Notes: generated from the letters alone by a model not told the origin. A stretch of DNA of 64,000 nt from Butyrivibrio sp. YAB3001 (GCF_900112195.1 NZ_FOKR01000019.1:1-64000); one strand, 5' to 3'. Positions 39,061 through 47,725 are shown, counted from the first letter of the stretch. A program made the numbers and translations.

Positions 39061-39119
39061 TGCAGCAAGTAATATAAGAACAAGTTTCTTCAGGGTTTTA
39101 TTTTAGATTGGGTACTTCG

Positions 39120-40481
39120 TTATGCAACGTCTTTGCGTTGGATTTTTTTGATCCATTTGCCACTGCGGAGGCGGATGACGCAGACTATGCATTTGATGAA
39201 CTGGTCAATCTTGAGCATGATGTAAACCCAGAAGCCGGGCCATTTGAGTACGAGGCCTGTGAGGGCACCGAGTGGAATGCTGCATACCCATAGAAAGATA
39301 ATGTCTGCTACCATGAGGAATTTGGTATCTCCGCCGCCGCGAAGGGTTCCTTTTGTAAGGATGCTGTTGGCTGCCTGAAACCAGATGACAAGGGCTACTG
39401 CATGCATCAGATCTTTGGCAAGGACTGCTGTTTCAGGTTCAATCTTGTAAGCGTCAACAATTATGTTTGAGAGTAAAAGGATTAGAGCGCATCCGAAGCC
39501 GCCGATAATAAATCCAAGGGCGGCGAAGGTATATCCCTGTTGTTTGGCTTTTTCGACTTCACCTTTGCCGAGGGTTATGCCTGTTATGGTGCAACTTGCC
39601 TGGCATATACCTTGGATTACAACGGTAGACAGTTGCATTACTACGGTTGTGATTGAATTGGCTGCCACGAAGCTTGCTCCGATATGTCCCATGATTACAG
39701 CAACTGCGCTGTTTCCAAGACCAAGCAGTGTATCGGAAACCAGGACAGGGATGGAAATTCTGATGTATTCCGGAATCAGGTCTTTTACGGGTATTGACAG
39801 GTCTTTTAATCTAAGTTCAATATTCTTATCAACAAAGAAAAGAAATCCCATAATAACGGTAAATTCTACGATTCTTGCTATCAAGGTTCCAAGGGCTGCG
39901 CCATTAACGCCCATTTCGGGGGCTCCAAGTTTACCGAAGATAAATACCCAGTTAAAAAAGATATTAATGAAGAAAGAGCAGATGCTTGATAATAATGGGA
40001 TATTTGCTTTGCCGACGCTTCTTAGCATTATGCTGGAAGTCATAGCAAAACCATTTAGATAATAGCAGGGGATGGATATAAGAAGATATCCTGTTCCCTT
40101 TATAATAACGTCACTTTCAGTTGTGAACAGGCCCATGATCTTAGCCGGGAAAAGAGCTGTAGCAAGCGCAAATGCAGAAGCTACGAGAAAGAGTAGCCTA
40201 AACATGATGTTTACAGCTTTTTTCATGCTGATCTTGTCTTTCATTCCGAAAAATCTGCTCACAAGGACGCTTGCTCCCATGCCAAGGCCCATACACATGA
40301 TCTGGAAAATGCTTATGAAATTGTTGGCAAGTGTTGCGCCGCTCATGGGAGCTTCGCCAAGCTGCCCCAGCATTATGTTATCTGCCATGTTTACACCGAC
40401 AGTGATAAGTTGCTGAAGAGCGATCGGAAGCGCAAATGCAATTAGTGTCTTATAGAACTTTTTATCTCTGACAAAAATCAT
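39120..40481 (-). CDS. MATE family efflux transporter
   Basis: The 453-residue integral membrane protein starts FYKTLIAFALPIALQQLITV and VNMADNIMLGQLGEAPMSGA, and the second MatE half begins YIRISIPVLVSDTLLGLG. It should export small molecules with sodium or proton antiport. It is convergent with the acyltransferase/GT2 operon and stands alone. It differs clearly from the other intact MATE at 17696-19045 and from the truncated one at 344-1171. Confidence 0.9.
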   Translation of the reverse strand: MIFVRDKKFYKTLIAFALPIALQQLITVGVNMADNIMLGQLGEAPMSGATLANNFISIFQIMCMGLGMGASVLVSRFFGMKDKISMKKAVNIMFRLLFLVASAFALATALFPAKIMGLFTTESDVIIKGTGYLLISIPCYYLNGFAMTSSIMLRSVGKANIPLLSSICSFFINIFFNWVFIFGKLGAPEMGVNGAALGTLIARIVEFTVIMGFLFFVDKNIELRLKDLSIPVKDLIPEYIRISIPVLVSDTLLGLGNSAVAVIMGHIGASFVAANSITTVVMQLSTVVIQGICQASCTITGITLGKGEVEKAKQQGYTFAALGFIIGGFGCALILLLSNIIVDAYKIEPETAVLAKDLMHAVALVIWFQAANSILTKGTLRGGGDTKFLMVADIIFLWVCSIPLGALTGLVLKWPGFWVYIMLKIDQFIKCIVCVIRLRSGKWIKKIQRKDVA

Positions 40482-40700
40482 TTAAACAGTAAAACCTCGT
40501 ATTTCTTTATTTTCAGAGAGTATTGTAATAGAAATGTGGCAAAGCTGCCAATCAATTATTGGGGCAAGTGCTGCGGAAATTGCGATGTTCCGTAATAAAA
40601 ATGTTTTATTCTAAGCGGTATATTGTTATAATAGGGTATCGAGGGAGATATGAAATCAGATTGTTGATTTTATAGATAAAAAGGAAATGGGGGTATTGAT

Positions 40701-40847
40701 ATGGAAAATCAAGGCAATGCTGAATTTGAAGAGTTAGTAAGAAGGATTGAGGCTCTATTAAAGGAAACAAATGAGATCAGTGTTTCGAACTTTGACAGTG
40801 AAAAAGTAATTGACGCATATGAAAAAATCAGTGGAAAAAATGAATAA
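40701..40847 (+). CDS. Small acidic protein, 48 residues, unknown function
   Basis: ATG 40701 follows GGAAATGGGGG and opens 48 codons. The protein (ENQGNAEFEELVRRIEALLK then ETNEISVSNFDSEKVIDAYE) is acidic, with two likely amphipathic helices and no membrane segment. A possible -10 TATAAT is at 40627-40632, and a terminator (40931-40963) follows 84 bases after the stop. It thus has its own apparent transcription unit. I do not recognise a family. Confidence 0.55.
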   Translation: MENQGNAEFEELVRRIEALLKETNEISVSNFDSEKVIDAYEKISGKNE

Positions 40848-40930
40848 ATATTAAGAAAGTAGTAAAGTAAAGAATTGAAATGTTTTTACAACTGAATATA
40901 GAGTCCGGATTATCATAATCTGGGATAAAA

Positions 40931-40966
40931 AAAGAAATGCCTCGAACTATCAGGCATTTCTTTTTT
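40931..40966 (+). terminator. Rho-independent terminator after the small acidic protein
   Basis: AAAGAAATGCCT (40931-40942) and AGGCATTTCTTT (40952-40963) form a 12-bp stem with a 9-base loop, running into a T stretch. It separates the small gene from the MotA/ExbB-like gene. Confidence 0.9.
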
Positions 40967-41097
40967 GCTTCATAGGAAATTCCGAACTATCAAAAATTAG
41001 TTTTTATATTCTCTATTTATGGTTTTTGTAGGATAATAGAATTGAGTTGTTACAACTCAAAACAAAAACGAAAGAAACGAAGGGAAGGAAAAGTATA

Positions 41098-42306
41098 ATG
41101 GGGCGTACAAGGAAATATGAGATTCTGATTCTTTTGACATACATCGCTATGAGCGGCGTGTGTGTTTATCTGCAGTTCTTTTCCAAAAATCAGGCAGGGA
41201 GCCTTGCAAATCTGATAGTCAATATTACAATGCTTGTGCTAGTGGGTGCGATTCTGACATCCTGCGCATTTAGCGCGCTTTTGCCAACTATGTCGATTAC
41301 CTCGGACTTAAGCAGGGTTACAGCAAAGATCGAGGAAGATGCTCTTCATGCGCATGAATATCTGTGGGCAATTTATAATAAAGACAAAGAAGAACTGTTC
41401 CACGATAAGAGGCTCTTAAAGCAGTACAAGGATTACAAACATGAGCTTGATAGAATAGTCCATAATGAAAAAACATATTATAAATGTGATATTGAAGATT
41501 ATATAGGGTATGACATGATAGATGACGCTATTCACAGAGAGCGTATGAATCAGGTTGCGGGAGTTATGACGGGACTTGGAATTTTAGGAACTTTCGTGGG
41601 ACTGTCCCTGGGACTTGAGAATTTTAATACAGGTACAACTGCAGAGATCACAGGAAGCATTGAACCACTCATGAACGGAATTAAAGTGGCATTTCATACT
41701 TCCATTTATGGCATGGTCTTTTCACTTGTATTTAATTATGTATATAAGAGAAGGCTTGATGATGCGGAGAATGCTGTTAGTTCTTTTCTTGGCGCATATA
41801 AAAAATATGTTCTGCCGGATACTACAGTAGATGGTGTCAACAGAATGCTTGAACTTCAAATTGCACAGACTAAGGCTCTTATGGGACTTTCCGATACCTT
41901 TGCAAATAAGTTTTCAACTGAGATAAAAGAAATTTTGGAACCGGAATTTGAACATTTCGACAGTATTTTGGACAAGTACACAAGGATGACCACCAGAAGC
42001 CAGATGGAACAGATGGAGAGAGTTGTGGATTCTTTTGTTACTGAGCTCAATAATTCCATGGGCAATGCATTCTCGAACCTGTCCAAAGTTGTTAATCAGA
42101 GCCTTACATTACAGGAAACCAATGAAGATAAGATAAAAGATATCTATGCGAAAAATGCAGCTGCCTGCGAAAGCATCAGTAAAGTTGCAATGCAGATGAA
42201 GAGCGTTGCGGACACAATGGAAAAATATGTCAAAGACCTTAATGCTCTGGAAAACAGGATATCAAATGAGTCAAGTATCATCAAAAAAGCTTTAGGGGAG
42301 AAATAA
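41098..42306 (+). CDS. MotA/TolQ/ExbB-family proton channel protein (ZorA-like)
   Basis: The 402-residue membrane protein has two N-terminal helices (about 8-30 and 36-65) and a cytoplasmic loop. The MotA/ExbB core follows, with MTGLGILGTFVGLSLGLENF and MNGIKVAFHTSIYGMVFSL. The C-terminal 170 residues are helical or coiled-coil and face the cytoplasm. I use ATG 41098 behind GAAGGAA. The long cytoplasmic tail and the partner gene with an OmpA domain 8 bases downstream recall ZorA/ZorB of Zorya. No zorC, zorD or zorE is present, so the function (envelope motor, energised transport or defence remnant) is open. Confidence 0.8.
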   Translation: MGRTRKYEILILLTYIAMSGVCVYLQFFSKNQAGSLANLIVNITMLVLVGAILTSCAFSALLPTMSITSDLSRVTAKIEEDALHAHEYLWAIYNKDKEELFHDKRLLKQYKDYKHELDRIVHNEKTYYKCDIEDYIGYDMIDDAIHRERMNQVAGVMTGLGILGTFVGLSLGLENFNTGTTAEITGSIEPLMNGIKVAFHTSIYGMVFSLVFNYVYKRRLDDAENAVSSFLGAYKKYVLPDTTVDGVNRMLELQIAQTKALMGLSDTFANKFSTEIKEILEPEFEHFDSILDKYTRMTTRSQMEQMERVVDSFVTELNNSMGNAFSNLSKVVNQSLTLQETNEDKIKDIYAKNAAACESISKVAMQMKSVADTMEKYVKDLNALENRISNESSIIKKALGEK

Positions 42307-42314
42307 AATAGATT

Positions 42315-43223
42315 ATGAAAAGAAGAAGACAGAGAGATACTGAAACTACATACTGGCTGTCTTACTCTGATATGATGGCAGGTCTTTTGCTCACATTTGT
42401 CCTGATAATTGCATTTACCATGCTCCACGCCAAGATGGACTATGACGCCAAACAGATGGAATTATCTGGCAAAGAGCAGGAGCTATACGTTCAGGCACAG
42501 GAACTTGATAAAGAGCGGGAGATAGTTTCAGAGCAGGAAAAACAGCTAAATGCTCAGGAAGAAGCTTTGGCTGAGCAGGGAGAGAAGATAGCAATCCAGG
42601 AAAAGACATTAAAGGAACAGCACGAACTTTTAAATAAATTGGAAGCTGTCATGAGCGAACAGCAGCAAAAACTTGATGACATCATCGGAATAAGAGCAGA
42701 GCTTGTTCAGGAGCTAAACAAAGAATTCGGAGATTCGCTCCTTAAGGTCTCTGTAGATGAAAAAACAGGCGGTATAGCCTTTGATGCCAGTATTCTTTTT
42801 GATTACAACAAGGCGGTTTTGAAGGAATCCGGTAAAGAATTTCTTTCAGATTTTTTGCCAAGATATGTAGAAGTGTTGTTAAGACCTAAATATAGGGATA
42901 ATATTTCTGAGATTATCATTGAGGGGCATACAGATACTGAGGGTACATACATTTTTAACCTTCAGTTATCACAAAAAAGAGCAATGGCGGTAGCTGAATA
43001 TTGCCTTAGCGATAAGAGTGATGTGCTCACAGATGATCAGCTTGAAGAAATGAGGAAACTGGTATCTGCAACGGGAAGATCCTATAGCAATCCCATTTAT
43101 GATGAGAATGGTGAAGTGGACATGGAAGGCTCCAGACGAGTTGAACTGCTATTCAGACTAAAAGATGAAGAAATGGTCAGAGAGATGATGGAGATCCTGA
43201 GTGAGGAAACAAAGGATGAATGA
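42315..43223 (+). CDS. MotB/OmpA-domain protein (ZorB-like)
   Basis: The 302-residue protein has one N-terminal transmembrane helix preceded by SYSDMMAGLLLTF, with Asp19 as the candidate proton-accepting residue. A Gln/Glu-rich coiled coil (about 38-130) follows, then a peptidoglycan-binding OmpA/MotB domain with IIIEGHTDTEGTYIFNLQLS and QKRAMAVAEYCL. It should form the stator rod paired with the MotA-like protein encoded just upstream (41098-42306). No flagellar gene is near, and the architecture fits ZorB or other non-flagellar motor proteins. Confidence 0.82.
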   Translation: MKRRRQRDTETTYWLSYSDMMAGLLLTFVLIIAFTMLHAKMDYDAKQMELSGKEQELYVQAQELDKEREIVSEQEKQLNAQEEALAEQGEKIAIQEKTLKEQHELLNKLEAVMSEQQQKLDDIIGIRAELVQELNKEFGDSLLKVSVDEKTGGIAFDASILFDYNKAVLKESGKEFLSDFLPRYVEVLLRPKYRDNISEIIIEGHTDTEGTYIFNLQLSQKRAMAVAEYCLSDKSDVLTDDQLEEMRKLVSATGRSYSNPIYDENGEVDMEGSRRVELLFRLKDEEMVREMMEILSEETKDE

Positions 43224-43383
43224 TCAATAAGCTATTTTCATGAAGAATCATCATAGAAAGTAGAGAATTTAAGCGGTAATTGGTGTTTTTTCAAGAAGAA
43301 AATAGTTTATTGTATTAAGAAAAATAAATAATGCTATGAGTAAAGTGTTGCATGGAAAAAATTTTTTGAAAAAATTTAAATCC

Positions 43384-43497
43384 TTGCAACATTTTCTTTT
43401 CCCCGGTTGTTTACATAGTAGAGAGGCAAATGTGCTTGCGTATTTAACTGAATGTTAAGACACTCACGTTTATCGTAAACGACATTAACATTTGCCT
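43384..43497 (+). promoter_or_regulatory. Leader of the vWA-sigma operon: ECF-like promoter and nested inverted repeats
   Basis: The spacer 43224-43527 holds no gene. TTGCAACATTTT near 43384 resembles an ECF sigma -35 element (TGcAAC type), with GTTTACAT about 16 bases later as a possible -10 region. Downstream, AGGCAAATGT (43424-43433) and ACATTTGCCT (43488-43497) form a perfect 10-bp inverted repeat. It encloses a smaller one, CGTTTA-TCG-TAAACG (43467-43481). These could be an operator or an mRNA leader stem 30 bases before the start codon. An ECF sigma gene lies in the same operon, so autoregulation is plausible. Confidence 0.5.
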
Positions 43498-43527
43498 GAT
43501 ATCAGTAGACAAATTGGAGGCAAGAAT

Positions 43528-45195
43528 ATGAAAAAGAATTACAGATTAATGGCACTTTTAACAGGAACAACAATTCTTGCAGGAGCAGTCACAGGTTGCG
43601 GCTCGATAGGACGAAATGATGCTACAAGCGCTTCTCCAGGTAGTTCTGGAAATGGCATGAAATCAGCTGGTTATGCTGATGAGGCAGAGGCACCGGCAGA
43701 AATGTGGGCAACCGAAGAGAGCTGCATGACTGCTACAGAGAGTGCTGTGGAATGTTATGGCACAGATACTTATTATGACTGCTTTCCATATGAAAAGAAC
43801 TACAATACTGAATCCTATGATAAGCCTGATGAGAATGGTTTTTATTTATCTGTAGGGCAGCCGCTTTCAACATTTGCAGCAGATGTAGATACTGCATCCT
43901 ACGCAAATGTAAGGAGAATGATTGAAACAGGGTATTCTGCGCAGGATATCGTTCCGGAAGCAGTTCGCCCGGAGGAATTCATTAACTATTTTTCCTATGA
44001 GCTTAATAGTCCCAAAAAAGGCGAGAAATTCGGTGTAACCACAGAAATATCTGCATGTCCGTGGAATAGCGACCATCAGCTCATGTTTGTTGGAGTTAAG
44101 GCAAAGAATCCATACGAAGGCACAATTCCAAAGAGTAATCTGGTATTTCTGATCGATGTATCGGGGTCAATGGATGAAAAGAATAAACTTTATCTTTTGC
44201 AGGATTGCTTCAAGAATCTTGTGGATAACCTTCCAGGCGAAGGCGTTGTATCAATAGTAACCTACGCCAGCAAGGAAGAAGTAGTTCTTGACGGCGAAGA
44301 CATGAAAAACAAAAACGCCATCAAAAAAGCTATTAATTCTCTTTCAGCAGGAGGGTGCACAGCCGGAGAACGTGGCATGGAAATGGCATATGAGATAGCA
44401 AAAGAGAACTTCATCGAAGGTGGAAATAACCGCATTATCATGGCTACAGACGGCGACCTCAATGTAGGCATTTCAGATCCCGATGAGCTTGAAAGATTTA
44501 TTGAAAAGAAAAAAGAATCAGGAATTTACCTGTCTGTACTTGGATTTGGCGATGGGAATTATAAGGATGACAGGCTGGAAAGGCTTGCAGATTGCGGCAA
44601 TGGTAACTATTCATATATAGATTCAAAGCTTGAGGGACATAAGGTTTTAGTTGAAGAGATGACTTCAACACTGGTTACTGTAGCCAAAGATGTTAAGTTT
44701 CAGGTTGAGTTTAACCCTGCAAAGGTAAATGCTTACAGGTTGATTGGCTACGAGAACAGACAGATGGATGCTGTAGACTTTAACGATGATAAAAAAGATG
44801 GTGGAGAACTTGGCGCAGGACACAGTGTAGTAGCACTTTATGAGATTATCCCTGCTGGCGCAAAATCTGCAATTGATCTAAAGTATCAGCAGGTAGCAAA
44901 TACTGACGCATCAGATGAGTTTGCAACTATTAAGATTCGTTACAAAGAGCCTGACGCGGACAATTCAGAACTTATTAGCTACGTGGTAGATAACGAAAGC
45001 TTTAGCGAACTTCCAAGTGATAATCTTGCTTTTGCTGAGCTTGCTGCTGAATTTGCAATGCTTCTTTCAGACAGTGATTATGCAGGCTCAATTACTTACA
45101 AAGACATTCGCAATGGATACAAGAATATTAAGAATAGGGATGAATATAAAGAGGAATTCCTAAACCTTGTTAGAATGGTAGAAAAAAGAAGTTGA
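43528..45195 (+). CDS. von Willebrand factor A domain lipoprotein (YfbK-like)
   Basis: The 555-residue protein is a surface lipoprotein: the signal peptide ends in a lipobox with Cys24 (AVTGCGS). A YfbK-type N-terminal region follows (FAADVDTASYANVRRMIETG), then a vWA domain with the MIDAS metal site LVFLIDVSGSMDEKNK and IMATDGDLNVG, and a DUF3520-type C-terminus. vWA domains mediate metal-dependent protein contacts. I start at ATG 43528 behind TTGGAGG; an upstream in-frame ATG at 43492 has no ribosome binding site. An ECF sigma and membrane regulator follow, so it may be part of an envelope-stress circuit. Confidence 0.88.
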   Translation: MKKNYRLMALLTGTTILAGAVTGCGSIGRNDATSASPGSSGNGMKSAGYADEAEAPAEMWATEESCMTATESAVECYGTDTYYDCFPYEKNYNTESYDKPDENGFYLSVGQPLSTFAADVDTASYANVRRMIETGYSAQDIVPEAVRPEEFINYFSYELNSPKKGEKFGVTTEISACPWNSDHQLMFVGVKAKNPYEGTIPKSNLVFLIDVSGSMDEKNKLYLLQDCFKNLVDNLPGEGVVSIVTYASKEEVVLDGEDMKNKNAIKKAINSLSAGGCTAGERGMEMAYEIAKENFIEGGNNRIIMATDGDLNVGISDPDELERFIEKKKESGIYLSVLGFGDGNYKDDRLERLADCGNGNYSYIDSKLEGHKVLVEEMTSTLVTVAKDVKFQVEFNPAKVNAYRLIGYENRQMDAVDFNDDKKDGGELGAGHSVVALYEIIPAGAKSAIDLKYQQVANTDASDEFATIKIRYKEPDADNSELISYVVDNESFSELPSDNLAFAELAAEFAMLLSDSDYAGSITYKDIRNGYKNIKNRDEYKEEFLNLVRMVEKRS

Positions 45196-45205
45196 AGCTG
45201 ATATA

Positions 45206-45271
45206 CTCATGAATGATGTGGGCGGTCGATGTGCATTGGCCGTCCACAAGTGCACTATTAGTATTCATGAG
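45206..45271 (+). promoter_or_regulatory. Intergenic RNA stem that covers the sigma factor ribosome binding site
   Basis: CTCATGAAT (45206-45214) pairs perfectly with ATTCATGAG (45263-45271). Inside it GTGGGCGGTC (45218-45227) pairs with GGCCGTCCAC (45238-45247) with two G-U pairs. The right outer arm includes the first part of the GAGGG Shine-Dalgarno sequence (45269-45273) of the sigma gene. The fold would repress sigma translation until opened. It has no T run, so it is unlikely to be a terminator. Confidence 0.6.
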
Positions 45272-45279
45272 GGATGTGT

Positions 45280-45924
45280 ATGAGCGATTGGGTGTTGGAA
45301 CTGCCGGGGAGCGAGGATGAGATTGGCAGTTTGTTAAAAAGAGTATTTGAACGCGTAGTTATTAAGCGTTTTGGGGCAATAAAAAGAGAAATTGATGAAG
45401 ATTTTGAGAATAAAGAGGAAAGCTTAAGTTCGACTAAAGTATGCGCTGATAATATGCAGCGGGCTGCTGAAATACTTGATAAATATGGCAACAGCATTAT
45501 CAGGTTGTCCTATTCTTATCTTCACAATATGAGTGATGCGGAGGATATTCTTCAGGATACCCTCATTCAGTATATTAAGACGAAGCCTGTGTTAAACGAT
45601 GATAATCATGAAAAAGCATGGCTTTTGAGTGTTGCGGCAAACTTAAGTAAGAATAAGATCAAATACAATAAGCTTCGTGAGACGGATGAATTAATGGAAG
45701 AACTTGTTGCTGATGAAGAGGAAGATTTAAGCTTTGTGTGGGAAGCAGTGCGAACTCTTCCTGAAAAATATAGGGAAGTGATACATCTTTTTTACCAGGA
45801 AGGTCTTTCTACAAAGGAAATTGCTGATGTTCTTAAGCGAAAAGAAGCAACAGTGCGTTCAGACTTACTTCGCGGCAGAGAGAAACTTAGAGAAATATTG
45901 AAGGGGGCCTATGACTTTGAATAA
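45280..45924 (+). CDS. ECF-type RNA polymerase sigma factor
   Basis: The 214-residue sigma-70 family protein has region 2 (KYGNSIIRLSYSYLHNMSDA then EDILQDTLIQYI) and region 4 (LPEKYREVIHLFYQEGLSTK then EIADVLKRKEATVRSDLLRG). An acidic N-terminal extension of about 65 residues precedes region 2, unusual for the class. I favour ATG 45280, 6 bases behind GAGGG; ATG 45274 is too close to it. The stop overlaps the anti-sigma-like gene by 14 bases, implying coupling. It probably transcribes its own operon and envelope genes. Confidence 0.9.
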   Translation: MSDWVLELPGSEDEIGSLLKRVFERVVIKRFGAIKREIDEDFENKEESLSSTKVCADNMQRAAEILDKYGNSIIRLSYSYLHNMSDAEDILQDTLIQYIKTKPVLNDDNHEKAWLLSVAANLSKNKIKYNKLRETDELMEELVADEEEDLSFVWEAVRTLPEKYREVIHLFYQEGLSTKEIADVLKRKEATVRSDLLRGREKLREILKGAYDFE

Positions 45925-46591
45925 GTATAATAAAATTATGGACAGAGTCCGGGTTGACGACGATATGAAGAAACGTATTCTCGAGAATCTGGAAAAAGAA
46001 CTTTCAGCAGAGAAAGAGCTTCATAAATCTAAGGCTCACAATAGGCGCAAAATCATTGAATTTAGGAAATATGCAGCAATTGCAGCAGTATTTGCACTCC
46101 TTTTTGTGGGAACATATGCGGTGTTCAATGTTGGCGTATTTGATGATAAGACTGCTACGATGGAATCTGCAACTGAGGCTCCGGCAATGGAAGAATCAGC
46201 GACAGAAGCTACGATGGAGAGCGCAGAGGCAACGGAAGAAGCGACGATTGAAACCGCAATGGAAAGTACAGACGCAACAGCAAAGGCTGAGTCTGAGGAG
46301 TATACAGCTGACAGTATGAATGGTACTGAAATGGAGTCAATTACTGAATCTGATGTAGGAAATGAAGTGGCAGGTCAGGATGCAGGAGAAGCTGTAGTGG
46401 AGGATGTCGAGCCAGAAACGATTACCGGCGGAATTAGTGACTCTAAGGCTGAATCTGCTGAGCAGGAGGAGCCTATAGAAAGCGCAACACAGCAGAATGT
46501 TATATATCATATATGCGTTATAGTTGTTATTATAATTATATTATGTCTGCTAGTTGCATTTGTTGTATGGAGACATAAGAAAAAACGCTAA
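45911..46591 (+). CDS. Probable anti-sigma factor with two membrane helices and an acidic external loop
   Basis: The 226-residue protein has a charged cytoplasmic N-terminus (about 1-50, with MKKRILENLEKELSAEK). A transmembrane helix lies near residues 53-73, followed by about 115 residues very rich in Glu, Ala, Thr and Ser with repeats such as ATEATMESAEATEE. A second helix near 197-220 ends in a basic RHKKKR tail. It overlaps the sigma gene and has the usual anti-sigma place, but I see no zinc-binding ZAS motif. The external loop could sense envelope state or contact the vWA lipoprotein. GGGGG lies before ATG. Confidence 0.7.
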   Translation: MTLNKYNKIMDRVRVDDDMKKRILENLEKELSAEKELHKSKAHNRRKIIEFRKYAAIAAVFALLFVGTYAVFNVGVFDDKTATMESATEAPAMEESATEATMESAEATEEATIETAMESTDATAKAESEEYTADSMNGTEMESITESDVGNEVAGQDAGEAVVEDVEPETITGGISDSKAESAEQEEPIESATQQNVIYHICVIVVIIIILCLLVAFVVWRHKKKR

Positions 46592-46848
46592 AATAAAGGG
46601 AAGAAAAATATCAATAGGGACAAAGATATAATTTTGGAGCATATTGAGGTTAATGCCGGTATTAGAAACAGTCTGGAAATAATGGATATAACAGTCAGGG
46701 CAGTTATGAAAGATTGCAGGACTGTTTTCCATAAATACTATTGTGTAGACGGGATGAACATCTTTGTAAGTGAACAGTTTCTTTTTCTGATCTCGTATGC
46801 GTTTATATTGGCGAAAAACAGAATAAAGTGTGACAGTATGGCACGGGG

Positions 46849-47121
46849 TTAATTCACAGAAACATTAAGAGAAAGGCCTAATTGGTTACAAATCTTAATG
46901 ATTGTACTCAGTTTTGGAGTTGTCTTACTTGATTCGATTCTGGCAACAGAAGATTGAGGAATATCACAAAGAGAAGCAAGATCTCGCTGTGATAAACCAA
47001 GAGCATTGCGTTGTTTGATTATTGCAGAAATGATTTCGGCTTCAGCTTCGGCCTCATCAATGAGAACCTTTCCAATAGGGTCAGTTTCTTTTACCTGTGT
47101 TTTGTATTCATTCCAATTCAT
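46849..47121 (-). CDS. higA: XRE-family HTH antitoxin (HigA-like)
   Basis: The 90-residue protein has a helix-turn-helix of the XRE/Cro type (ALGLSQRDLASLCDIPQSSV then ARIESSKTTPKLSTI). An acidic N-terminus, YKTQVKETDPIGKVLIDEAE, would contact the toxin. It is typical of antitoxins encoded second, after a HigB/RelE toxin. Its ATG overlaps the toxin stop (TCATGA). The toxin gene is damaged, so the antitoxin is probably left as an autorepressor binding the palindrome at 47346-47363. Confidence 0.85.
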   Translation of the reverse strand: MNWNEYKTQVKETDPIGKVLIDEAEAEAEIISAIIKQRNALGLSQRDLASLCDIPQSSVARIESSKTTPKLSTIIKICNQLGLSLNVSVN

Positions 47122-47314
47122 GATTCCTGCTCCTTTCGTGATATGTAGTCATTCATCTCGGAAACTGCCTGGTCGAGTTCTCTTCGGGGTGTTTTCTGAG
47201 TTTGCTTGCGGAAGTGATGTAAGAGGATATACGTTCCATTGTCATAATAGAAGAAAAGAACTCGTACACATCGGAGTGACCGCTTGAAGTCTCGTAAAAA
47301 TCAACGTTATACAT
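47118..47314 (-). pseudogene. higB: HigB/RelE-type toxin gene with an internal out-of-frame deletion
   Basis: From ATG 47314 (behind GGAGGTCC) the frame gives MYNVDFYETSSGHSDVYEFF, the normal start of a phage-derived HigB/Gp49-like toxin. It then joins directly to coding sequence of the toxin C-terminus in another frame: FYYDNGTYILLHHFRKQT and RRELDQAVSEMNDYISRK, ending at 47118. About 50 middle codons are missing compared with usual members of about 115 residues. The joint has T/C-rich microhomology (TTCTTTTCTTC). The frame actually read stops at residue 53 in nonsense sequence, so the toxin should be inactive. Confidence 0.8.
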
Positions 47315-47343
47315 AGGACCTCCGGGTTTGTGTTGCTAATAAT

Positions 47344-47372
47344 ATGATAGCATAAATGCTATCAACAGTCAA
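47344..47372 (-). promoter_or_regulatory. Promoter and operator of the higBA module
   Basis: On the minus strand TTGACT (47372-47367), a 17-base spacer and TATCAT (47349-47344) make a near-consensus promoter about 30 bases before the toxin ATG. A perfect palindrome GATAGCAT-AA-ATGCTATC (47346-47363) overlaps the -10 and spacer, the expected operator for the HTH antitoxin. The rest of the spacer to 47725 shows only short repeats (TGCCTTTTAAT near 47550-47583) and no gene. Confidence 0.72.
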
Positions 47373-47725
47373 AAAAAGTGATTTCATTAAAAAGTATTAC
47401 TCCTTTCAAAATAGTTCGTTCCAGTAATCTGCTAGCATAGATAGTGGAATAATCTGGCGAAGTGCCAAATGAATTGTTAAGTCAAAGAATTTGACTCGCA
47501 GAGATGAATATAGCAGATTGAAAGGAATCTGTAAAGTAATAGATTTAAATTGCCTTTTAATCATTGCCTTTTAATGCCTTTTGATCGATTGAAAAAAGGA
47601 GTTACTATTCAGACAGAAATGCGAACTGTGTTGCGCATTTTGTGAGAAAATGATTCAGTAATGAGCGCATTTTTCCAATGAATGGAAAAAGAGAAAGACA
47701 AATCATACAGTGGAAAAGATAATAG

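Noticed and set aside
41098..43223. Complete Zorya defence system
   Set aside because: Only the ZorA/ZorB-like pair is there; no ZorC, ZorD or ZorE candidate follows. The next genes are a vWA lipoprotein, sigma factor and regulator.
46634..46852. 72-codon frame starting TTG after the anti-sigma gene
   Set aside because: There is no Shine-Dalgarno sequence, no recognised family and it runs into the antitoxin gene end. At best it is a remnant.
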